Of a stretch of DNA of 64,000 nt, positions 11,901 through 23,300 are shown one piece after another. The translations under genes were made by a program, and so were the position numbers. This DNA comes from Symbiodinium natans (Eukaryota; Sar; Dinophyceae; Suessiales; Symbiodiniaceae). Within the stretch, counting starts at the first letter, position 1. Each line of letters opens with the position of its first letter. Location of the stretch: the NCBI GenBank assembly GCA_905221605.1, contig CAJNDS010000113.1, forward strand, positions 1,282,082 to 1,346,081, given 5' to 3'. A model generated the notes under the pieces. That model searched no databases and was not told where the DNA came from. It saw only the letters and a list, made by a program, of their open reading frames with translations.

Positions 11901-12330
11901 GAAGCACGGTTAGTTACCCCTAAACCCTTTTGCAACAGGAATCCTTGCCACTGCCTGCCTCGCGCAAAATCCCCCGTAGCCCAGGACAACCCACGACCCA
12001 GCACTGCTGACTGAGGCCCAACCATTCTGGAGCCCTAAACCCTAAACCCTAAACCCTAAATTTCAACCCTAAACCCTAACCCCAGCTAGCTGCGGCTGCA
12101 GCACATTGCATGAAGGCCATGCGCCGGGTCCAGCTCGACATACACCTGGGCGGCATTGCAACACAGCGAGGCTTGAGCTCCTTGGTGTGCTGTGATATGC
12201 CTTCTGCTTCTTCCCCCGCCCCCCTCCCCCCAAGGTTTAGGGTTTGAGGCTTAGGGCTTGGGGCTGTTAGGGCTGTTAGGGCTGTTAGGGCTGTGAGGGC
12301 TGTGAGGGCTGTGAGGGCTTAGGGTTTAGG
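9000..12330. other. 3.3 kb between 1C and 2c with no supported exon
   Basis: Contains sparse telomere-like blocks, a TACTATTTCGGGG element remnant near 9270-9360, inverted GGGTATAACCCC sequences at 9826-9945, highly degenerate GGGTTTAGG-rich sequence at 10320-10740, and GGTGTTTGGTGGGG repeats at 11100-11250. Short open frames exist but match neither family. Confidence 0.4.
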
Positions 12331-12338
12331 GCCCGCAC

Positions 12339-12452
12339 CTCACGAAGCTTGGTCACAAAGCCTTCTGGGTCTGCGCGCTCCACGGTCGCCCAAGACGTGA
12401 ACTGGCTAATGGTCATGGGCTTTGGAGCCTCTGCCGTCGCCACCGATGAGAC
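12339..12452 (-). CDS. channel 1C C-terminal exon
   Basis: Exact 114 nt (38 codons): [38 protein letters not shown]. Acceptor ACCAG|GTCTC; donor GAG|GTGCGG. No domain recognised. It could alternatively belong to a small separate gene downstream of 1C. Confidence 0.6.
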
Positions 12453-14281
12453 CTGGTTTTCCGAATTTTTTGGGGGGGTGCCTTATGGGGGTCCTGATGA
12501 TACAGAAACGGAACCCTACCATTTGGGGGGTCTATACACCAAACCCTAAACCCTAAACCCTAAACCCATCATTTTCGGAAAAGCCGCCGATGAGACCCGG
12601 GAAGACACGCTCGCGGTGACACTATTGGTCGGCGGGAGCAAGTTGACGAACTTCAGCATCTTTCGCTCGTCCAGATGAAGCTCGACCTCAGTGGCCGGGT
12701 AGGTGTGGGGTTTAGGGTTTAGGGTTTAGGGTTTAGGGTTTAGGGTTTAGGGTTTAGGGTTTAGGGTTTAGGGTTTAGGGTTTAGGGTTTAGATGGGTTT
12801 AGGGTTTAGGGTTTAGATGGGTTTAGGGTTTAGGGTTTAGGGTGTAGGGTTTAGGGTTTAGGGACACCAGAGTACAACACCAGGCATGAGCCTTGTTCGG
12901 AGTCAAGTTCTCTGGTAGCATGGACGCGTGCAGCACGTGCTCTGCCAGTTGTACTGGTGTCATGGAAGGTCTCTGAGGGCTTGGCATAGAAGGAGTTGGT
13001 CTTCATAGCCACTTGTGCGCATCGTAGCTCTCGCCTCCAACCACAACTTGCGGCAGAAGTTCCGCTTCGCATCCCTTCGGAATAGGCAGACACGAACTCC
13101 TTGGAACTGCGCAGGCGGCTTCGTGTGGTGAACTGAAGACCCGTCCCCACATGATTCCGTGAATCAGCACGCCAAGCTGCTCTGGCATACTCGACGCAGA
13201 GTGCAGCACAAACAGGGGAGTTCATCCTCAGACGCGCGTGAACGCATGGCACACAAAAAATGCGGCGTGCTCGGAACTTGCGCGCTGCGGGTGGGGGATG
13301 TCTGGGATGCACAACCCTGAACCCTGAACCCTTTTTCACAAGGGACTCGACTGCTGCCCTTTCTGCCCAGCCCGCCCCCACACCACAGTGCCTCCCTGAA
13401 CCCTAAAACCCTAAACCTTAAAACCCTACCCTTTTGCAACCCTAAACCCTAAACCCTAAAACCCTCATCCGAGCTGCAGAATGGAAGCCATACTTCGACC
13501 AGATACGAAGAAAACCTCGGCAAACGTCTCGATGTCCAACGTGCAGTCGTGAACGACGGCATCTGCGAAGAGTGCGGCCTCTTGAGGCTGGGAAGGCCAT
13601 AACACCGAGCAGGCTGAACCCTGGGTTTAGGGTTTAGGGTTTGGGGTTTAGGGTTTGGGGTTTAGGGTTTAGGGTTTAGGGTTTGGGTTCCCCCCCCGGC
13701 GCCTCAGCAAAGAAGTGGTAGTCTCCGGTGAACCGCTCGGTGCCCTGCCAGCATCAGACGGCAATACGCCTACGAACACGCAGCCCACACCCACCCCCCA
13801 AATAAAAACAAACAAAACAATTATCATCTCCATCATCATAAACAAATGAAGGAATAAATTCGCCTCGGCTTCCTGCCGAGAAGCGTCTGGAACAAGCAGA
13901 CCCGGATCGGGCCTCCTTCCCCCTTACCCAACCCAATCCCTTGGAGGAGCTGCAAACCGATGCCGTGGAGGGTCCCGCTTGTCGGTGGCTCCAACAAAAA
14001 GAGTGCCCCAAAAACCCCCCCCGCCTTGCCCCACCCCCCCCCACCCCCCCACCCCGCCCCCACCCCCCCACCCCGCCCCCACCCCCCCCCCCCCCCCCAC
14101 CCCCCCCCCCCACCCCCCCCCCCCCACCCCCCCCCCCACCCCCCCCTCACCCCCCCCGACCCCCCACCTGCTCTGCCCTTCCTCCCTTTTTTTGCGAAAC
14201 CCTCTTTCCTCCTTTCCTGTCCTGGGGCCGGCCCGGCTGCCGAGGCGGCGCGCGCAAGCGTTTACAATGAATAAACAAACA

Positions 14282-14320
<39 letters not shown>

Positions 14321-17300
14321 GGGCTCGCGCGAGCGCACGAGCTCGCACACACACCCCCTCCCTCCCTCCCTCCCTCCCTCGCTCGCTCGCTCTCGCTCTC
14401 TCTCTCTGCACGCTTAGCCTCCTCCGAAGGGAGAGCTGCCTTGAGGGGCTCTCTCTCTCTCTCTCTCTCTCCCTCGCTCTCTGACAAGACCTCAAAGGGG
14501 GTTCTGGAAGCATTGTGATGCTTCCCTGCTGTTCTTCTTTCGTAAAAGGATCAGAGTTCTGTGTCGGAAATCGCTGGCACGAGGACCAGGCGGCCCTGAC
14601 CTTTGAACGCGCCACACCCAGCTTCTTTGGCAGAGTTGGTGACAAGGGGAATCATCAACAGAACGGAAACGAAATTCCACAAACACACACACGCACGCAC
14701 GCACGCGCGCACACACACACACACACACAACGTGACGCTCCCGGTAGACAACTTGGCAAGTTGCACGCACGGGACAGCTCGAGCATCACTCAACGCCGGT
14801 CCTCTTCCGAGCCGGAAGCTGCGCGAACACAGAAGCTTCCATGGCTGGTGATGTACCTAGTTCATTGTTGGGATAATATCAAAAATTTGCAGTTTTATTC
14901 CTTATTGGGTTTAAGTACCCTTAAAATGTAAAATGTTACTCAACTATGACAAAGGTACATGCCTTTTGCCAGCAGCCCGACCACAAACACCTCCACTGCA
15001 TGTAGCCATTGGTGTGTCTGGGAACTTTCTCAAAGGCACATGCTGCAGCTGGCCGTTCATGCCAAGATGCAGATTCACCTTCGTAGAACAGCTGCTTCTC
15101 CAAAGCACCTTGATTGCTGACTCAGGTGCACCAGGAGGCCGCAACCAGCAAGGATCAAAGTGACCACTTATAGTCGGAACCAGACACCAAACTCAGCAAA
15201 GGGGCAGCAAATGTCAGCAAATACTTTGGGAAAGGCAGATCCTTGGCTAGCCAGGCGGTTTCGGGCTCAGGGTTTAGGCGCGCTGGTCGCGGCGTGTTCC
15301 TGTATCTTCACACGTGACATTCTGCAGGCGGCCCTGGGCCCAGCATAAAACAGCATGAACTTGCAATCCAAGATCTGATCAGGGAGAATAGTGGATGATC
15401 CATCATGAGGTGGCCCTTCTGAAACATAGCCAGCTCGGCCTGGGATGATCTTCGAGTGCATCCACGGGTGTCGACCACGCTGATCGCAGTGTGTTCTTTC
15501 TGCTGCTGACCCTAAACCTTAAACTTTTTTTTATCCGGGCTTGACCCCAAACCCTAAAGCCTAAACCCTACACCATACGACCATACGGCCAGTCTCCTAG
15601 CTGACGCAGCTTGACCCCTAAACCCTAAACCCTAAACCCAAACCCTAAACCCTAAACAAGTGGCTGCCAGCAATGGCGAGATGAGGTCGGGATCGAAGGA
15701 AACGGGAGAGTGGCGCTCCAGCTTGTAGTCCGCGAAGCTCATGATTCGCATAATGAGCCTCGGTGTTCCAAGCCATCCTTCACCGTCACCCTACATATAA
15801 ACATATTCTATATACATATATCTATATATACATATATATAGATATAGATATATAGGTATATAGATATGTAGAAATATAAATAAACAAATATGTAGATATA
15901 TAGATATATAGATATATAGATATATAGATATATAGATATATAGATATATAGATATATAGATATATAGATATATAGATATATAGATATATAGATATATATA
16001 GATATATATAGATATATATAGATATATATCTATATATATATATATAGATATAGATATATATATATTATGCATATAGACATATATATATATATATATGTGC
16101 GTGTGTATGTATGTATGTATGTATGTATGTATGTATGTATGTATGTATGTATGTATGTACGTATGTATGTTTGTATGTATGTATGTATGTATGTTTGTAT
16201 GTATGTATGTATGTGTGCAACGCATGCTACATCACATGTTATTGGGTATCCGGTGTATCTACAGACTGGGGTGTGGCGGCACCTTTGCGAATACGTTCGC
16301 AGGAAGGTTTTGGAGTCAACTGCGCGCAGCTCGCTCGCTTGCTGTACACTCGAAGCACTCCTAAAATCAAAGCCGCAAGCGGCAGGACACGAACTTTGGA
16401 AGGATGTGAAATCAGGCCAGCGGCCTCACACCAAGCATGCCTCCAGAACGTCCCGGCACTCTTCTGTAGAAGTATTCGGGGGCTTGGGGCTCCCGAGTTC
16501 GCCCGAAAGTCGCCAGATTCAGGCCGAGAGCGACCTCCAAGACTCCCAATGAGGGTTGTTCTGCTTGGACATCCTGGGATGGCCACTTTACAACCCTCCG
16601 AAAAAAATATTCTTAAACTCTTAGACCTAAAACCCTCTGAAGACCCCCAAAAAAGGAAAGGAAAATACAAAAGTATACGAAGGTTGGGATGCTCCCCCTT
16701 ATACTAACAGTCCTTAATCGGGATTCTAGTACCCCCTATCCGCCGAGGCTGCCAGCAAAGGGGGGGCGGATGTGAGAAACCTTATAATCCCGATTAAGGA
16801 CTGCTAGCATAAGGGGGAACATCCCAATCCCAAAGGGCCTAAACCCTAAACCCTAAACCCTAAACCCTAAACACCAAACACCAAACACTAAACACTATCA
16901 CTAAACACTAAACACTAAACACTAAACCCGAAACCCTAAACCCTAACCTCAAGGGCCTAGCATCTGCTTCAGCTTGTCCTTGACCGTAACGGTGCTGCCT
17001 GCGGGCTTGGCTCGATCCCAGGCTTCTTCCAGGCCCTTCTCCTTGGAGCGTTAAGGGTTAGGGTTTTAGGGTTTTAGGGTTTTAGGGTTTAGGGTTTAGG
17101 CTCTTTTGCTTAAGGGTTTCAGGGTTTAAGGGTTTAAGGGTTTAAGGGTTTAAGGGTTTAGGGGTTTAAGGGTTTAAGGGTTTAAGGGTTTAAGGGTTTA
17201 AGGGTTTAAGGGTTCAAGGGTTTAAGGGTTTACTTTCTCAGCCATCATCTACCTCCTTCCCTGTCCATGTCTCATAGTCATCTGGGTTGATCAGGCCATC

Positions 17301-20300
17301 CAATGGGTCCTTGGAGTTGGCAAACAGTGGGTGCTCCCTCCACGCCTCTTCGAGCTCCCGAGCGCGTTTGGTGCCAGGCACCAGGCGCCAGAAGGCATCC
17401 TCTTGGAAGGAGTACAGAACCTGGGTAGCCCGGTATACCCTAAACCCCTTTTATTGGGGGTGGGTTGCTTTAGAAGGGGGCCCCAAAAACAAAAGGGCAA
17501 CAGGAAATTTTCTGGGCTGCCGAGGAACAAACATGCCCATGGCCACGGCAGGGAACACCAGCGTGGTGAGCGGAACCAAGACGGCCGCAAACTTGCGCTG
17601 GTCTCCATACTTCGCCTCCGCATCCTCTGCAAGCATGGTCAGGGCCGGCAGAGCTGCGGAGGCCGCAATGGTGGGGTTGAACTCTGGCGCTTTTGGCGCG
17701 GGACTGGGCACGAAACACCATCGCAGGCCGGAGAGCAGAACTGCGGAGCAGGTGGCCACCAGGAGCCAAGATCCACTTCGTGCCATGGCGAGCGGGGCTC
17801 TTGGCTCGGGATTTCAAAAATGCTGTTCGCTTGGGCTTGGGCCGAGCAAGAACTCAATGGTGCGACGACGCGACATCATGTTTCAGCACAAGGTGCAGCC
17901 CACTGTTGCAGCAAAGCCACTCAGTGGGTGCTGCTTGCGCATGCAAATATGTCCGAAGCTCCCTGCGTTTCCGACTTCGTTCATTGCTGATGGTCCGTAT
18001 TTCCTGGGCACAAGAAAATACAAGACACAGCCCGTTTACTGCATGGCTAGCTTTAAGGTTTAGGGTTTAGGGCTTAGGGCTTAGGGTTTAGGGTTTGCTA
18101 GCCTGCACATGATGAGGCCCAACATGGCCCCATATGCTATCCAGAGCTCCTGCAAGGTGCCCGTGAGCAAGGACAAGGAGGACCCAATCACCAGGACAGT
18201 CACCACAACCTCGCGGTTTAGGGTTTAGGGTTTAGGGTTTAGGGCTTAGGGCTTAGGGAGGCGTGGCCTCACAAAGATGCCAAAAAAAACTAAACAAAGG
18301 GCGCCCACGAGCCCTCTTCGTTGCGGCCGAGGTGGCCAGCAAGATGGACACCAGCCGCTCGGCGAAGCTGTTCCTAGGCTCCCCCTTAGAACCTTGAAAG
18401 AATAACATGGTTTAAAACAACTCCCCTTCTTCCATGAAAATCAGATATGTCTAACAAAACAAGAACACATAAGAACCTTTAACAAAATTGCATGTTTAGT
18501 GTTCCCTCTTGCGTTTCATGTACGAAAAAAGTCTAAAAAAAAACTCCTGCGAGGGCTACAGGTTAAAATTAGGAAATAGGAGCCTCAATCAAAATAACAG
18601 CTGTTCCTATTCCCTTGGATGTAAGACCCTAAACCCTAAACCCTAAACCCTAAACCCTAAACCCTAAGGGGGCTAGAGGTTCGGCGCCAGCACCGAGAGC
18701 TCCGGTGGAGATGGCGGTTGCAGGATCCAAGCCAAGGCGTGGATGTACTGCACGTAGCCTGAGGGTTTAGGGTTTAGGGTTTAGGGTTTTCTGCGCTGGG
18801 TTTAGGGTTTCGGGTTTCTGCAAGCACTCACAGAGTTTAGGGTTTGGGGTTTGGGGTTTGGGGGTTGGGGGTTTGGGGTTTGGGGTTTGGGTCTGAGCAG
18901 CGAAGACTCGATTGCAGGACATCTAACATGTCCGTTGCACAAGAGGCCTGAAGATTGTGTCACGCCCGCATAGTCTATCCAGCTGTTTCCAGTAGCCACA
19001 TGCAGCATGCCAACGCCCTGCAAAGGACGGCGACTCACAAAAGATCCGTTGCAAAGCCGAGCATTGCCAGTCAACATGACATACGGCATGTGAACTAAGG
19101 CAACATGGACGCAACCCCTTGCTTCTGAGAGCGCTACCCACCACGCACAAGCCTCAGAGCCACACAGATCCGGAGCGGTTTTGCGCGGGCACATGAGCCC
19201 GCAATTTCTATACCCTCGGGTTTCTGGGCTGCTTTCTGGTTTTAGGGCAAGCTGCCAGAAGATGTGCTGTGCACCCAATCCACGCGAGCATCTTCATTAC
19301 GTTGAATGCCAAGATCAGCCATTGGCGGCCCATGGCAATGACGATGTTCTCCAACATTGCGTTGACCCTGTCGTCCTTTACGATGCCTCCAGGTGGGCAG
19401 TGACATAGTCATGACAAAACTGACAGTGCCCTAAACCTAAACACTGCCGGCACACATGTAACTCCACTTAAGGAAGCTTCACGCAAACAGGAAATAACAG
19501 AAGAAACTGCATGGTCAAGCGCAGCCAAGTTAGGCGCAAACAAACGAATTAACTCTCCTTCTCAACCCCCACATGGACTTGGCTCAAACCCGAAACCTAA
19601 ACCCTAAACCCTAAACCCTAAAACCCTAAATCCTGCTCTGAAGAAGTCCAGGTCGCGGAGCACGCGAAAGCTTCGAAGCGCTCGCAGGTACCGAGCAGTT
19701 CGGAGCGATCTCGCGTAGCCGACTCCGGAATCGCCCTGTGTGGCGATAATAATCCTTGGTTTAGGGTTTAGGGTTTAGGGTTTAGGGTTTAGGTACCCCA
19801 GTTCCCATAGGGGGGTTTACGATAACAAGGGGCCCCTAATATAGAGCGCCTAATAGCAGGATCGCCTTTAAATAAGGACCCCAATAAGGTACCCCGAATA
19901 TCGTACACCCCCCCATTTACGATAAGGGTGCTGAGCCCGGGCGGGTTACTGTTCTAAAAAAGGAGCCCGACACTCAAAAAGGCAAAAGGATACCGCTCAT
20001 CTACCTTGAATCACGGACAGCCAGTCAATAGCCACGATCGCGAGGTCAAACGAAAGCCACGTCTGCATGTAATTCTTCGCAATGCTGGATCGCTTCAGAT
20101 TCAGCACGCCTTTCTGGTAGAATCCCGTGTTGAAGTTCACGAGAATGTCAAGAGGCCAGAAGACCAAATGCAAGACAGCGTAAAATTGCAAGAAGACTTC
20201 CTGGCGAGTCAAGCGTGATTCTCATGGTTATGCAGCCCTAGCAGCATGGACCATCACAGGAGTCAGGAAAGCATGCCGCAGAATTGTACTAAAAAGGCCG

Positions 20301-23300
20301 GCTTATGGCCTTCAAAGCCTATTTACTGGAAGCCACGATGACTCTGACAATTACGTCGCTGATATGAAAGAATACCATCTGGGGCTGTTCGTCGACGAAC
20401 TTTTCATGGAACCTTACAAGCCTTCCAAAAGGTCCCAGAGGAAATCCTGTGGCAATCGAATTCCCTTTACATCTGCATGCTTGCTCTTGATGTCAGTATA
20501 CATCAAGCACCGCTGCGCTAGCCAAGGAGCATCAGTTTTCATTGGTGACACGTCGAAATCCCATGCGAGGCTGAGCGGAAGGATCAAGGCATCCAGAATG
20601 ACGAGGCCTGCAGATCCAGGATGGCCCTACTTGGGAGGTGTTTGGGTTTTTAGGGTTTAGGGCTTAGGGTTTTAGGGTTCAGGGTTTAGGGTTTAGGGTT
20701 TAGGGCTTAGGGTTTAGGGTTTAGGGTTGATCGGGCGTCGACTGGTTGGACCTTTAAAACCTTGAAGCGCCTCAAACTAGCAAGCGTCACCTCCTTCAAC
20801 CCTAAAGCCATGAACCCTAGAAGCCCTTTCGCCCTATTCCTAATAGACTTCGGTCCGCTTTGCCCTGAAACCCACTCTACACATGTGTATACATATATAT
20901 ATATATAGTATATATACATATATAGATATATATATATATAGTATATATACATATATATATATATGTATATTAGAATATATACACCCTATACAACTAAATC
21001 CTCAAACGCAAACCCTAGACTAGAGGCGGGGGGAGCCTTTTGTGTCTCCGACTTGGGGCTTTCTGCTTCCCGGCTCAGGCAGCGCGCCTCTCTCTCTCGT
21101 GGGCTTCCGAATGCCCTAAGTAGGTATTTTAAACAAGTCAGATTACTCGACTTCCCTCGCCTTCTTAGGGGGTAGGAGTAGGGGGGACCCTTGGGGCTTA
21201 TACAGCCCTCACAGTAAGGTGCCCTATTTAAGAGAGCCAGAAGAGGGTTCAAACCCTAAACCCTAAACCCTGAGGGAGCCTGTGCCGATGGCATCCCAAG
21301 CGATGCGTGGCCGCGAGTGGGGCGCCAGGACAGCTGACCAGAAGGAGTTCAGCATGGTCCTTTCCTTCATCCTTCTCGGGTTTAGGGTTTAGGGTTTAGA
21401 GTTTAGGGTTTAGGGTTTAGGGTTTAGGGTTTAGGGTTTAGGGTTTCGGGCTAACCGCTCTTGTGACAAAGTGCCGACTCAAAATCGAGCACTTGGGGTC
21501 CTCTGGGGAGAAAAGCCTGAGTTTGCTCGAAGTGCTGCAGGTTGGATACCTGCAGATCCGGCAGCATGAAGAGCCCCACCTGACAAACAGGGTTTAGGGT
21601 TTAGGGTTTAGGGTTTAGGGTTTAGGGTTTAGGGCTAGCAGTCTCTTCCGCCACTTTTGTATATGAGTGCTCATGGGCTTCAAACAACACACCCATGCTT
21701 CCCCTGATTCTATCGCAACCCGTGCACTGAAATCATGATGTAGTGCTTGTAGCGTAGCCGTGATCACAGTATTTACCAGATCCGGTAACCCCTCTATATG
21801 GCGAAGCTCACCACTCTTGGGTCAGACAAGGCTGCACTTAGGAGGGTAGCTATAAATGAAAGTTTTTTGGCTGCCATACTAGGAAACCCAATAAACCCAA
21901 AAGGCCAAGGATCTAAAGTTACAGTAAAGCACCACAAAGACAAGGTCATGTCACAGCTGTCACGAGGCACATCTGGGTAGGTCTCTGAATTTGGATCCCA
22001 TGTCGTGGTCCTGTATGAAGTACGGCATCCTTATAATCAGGACCCGACATAGGGGTGCCTAATTTAGAGAACCACCCCGATCCCTAAGACCCTAAACCCT
22101 AAACGCCCACACCCTAAACCCCCAAACCCCAAATCCTGTTAGTCCCTGTCTCGGTCTGAACCGCCTGATGTCAGGGAGAGCTCCATGAAGTGGGAGTTGA
22201 GGTGCCTTTTCCAAGGTGGGCTTTCGGCAACAAGAGGCAACTCATCGATAATATCACATAATATCACATAATATCACATAATATCACATAATATCACATA
22301 ATATCACATAATATCACATAATATCACATAATATCACATAATATCACATAATACCATATAATATCATAGAATATCATGAAAAATATCAAAAATATAAAAC
22401 AATAAATGAAAATATCAACAATATAATATCATATCATATCATATCATATAATACAATATAAAACACTATTGTATACTATGATGAAATATAGCACCAGATA
22501 AAATATGACATTATGATAAAAATATAGCATTTAGTGTATACCAAAAAGGATCTAATGGTTTGTCAAAATCTAGTATATATAAAAATGTATAGCATGCATT
22601 GGGATGTTCCCCTTATACTAACAGCCCTTAAGGGGGGGCTGCCAGAATCCCCATAAAAAGGACTGTTAGCATAAGGGGGGACATCCCAATGTATACCATG
22701 CAACACAAGGTTCCCTCCATTGCAACGCGAGGCGCATCTTTGGATGGCTTTCCGTGTGACCCAGAAGCGAGGCCTCGACATACGCGGCAAGGCAAGGGTT
22801 TAGGGTTTAGGGGTTAGGGTTTAGGGTTTAGGGTTTAGGGTTTAGGGCTTAGGGCTTAGGGCTGAGGGTTTTTTGCCACCCGCACTGCCCACGCCCAACA
22901 CGCAACTCCGCAGGGACAAGTCGAGGGTCTCGCAGCACGTCTGTTCCGGCGCTGTGTGTTTCCGCGACTATTAAGTACCAGTCACTACAACAAAGCTCGC
23001 ACAAGCAAAGGCTCTGTTTTTGTTTCTTGTTTTCGGGTTTTGGGTCTCGGGCTTAGGGAAGATTTAGGGTGTATGGCAGGAACTTGCCGAGCGGCTGCAT
23101 GCTGCGTCGCCGCGCTTCTGATGCCAACGTGCGAGGCATTCTCTCTCTCCTGAGTTGTGCTTTAAGGTTTAGGGTTTAGGGTTTAGTTTAGGGTTTAGGG
23201 TTTAGGGGTTAGGGTTTAGGGCGCAGCCCAGTCTCGGTCTCCTCGCACATGACGCAGCTCTTCAGGACCAGAGGCACCTCTGATGAGGGATCCTCGACAA

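Noticed and set aside
13754-14520. Several long frames rich in Pro, Gly or Arg/Ser on both strands
   Set aside because: They read through poly-C, (ACGC)n and (CT)n tracts; composition alone explains them.
15800-16210. Long frames through ATATAG/GTAT tracts and similar frames at 27.4 and 32.2 kb
   Set aside because: Pure microsatellite translation with no other coding evidence.
17290-17420. [11 protein letters not shown] as the missing C-linker of channel 1C
   Set aside because: It joins in phase to the PsaI-like helix across a GT-AG intron and runs to a stop codon; similarity to KRRELRIFL is slight.
17287-18063. Long plus-strand open frame of 258 codons
   Set aside because: It is antisense to the psaI-like exons, whose minus-strand reading shows a signal peptide, an FVPSP motif and clean splice sites.
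22248-22360. CRISPR-like direct repeats
   Set aside because: Contiguous 10-bp tandem units with no spacers in a eukaryotic context; the same applies to the 33.6-kb minisatellite.
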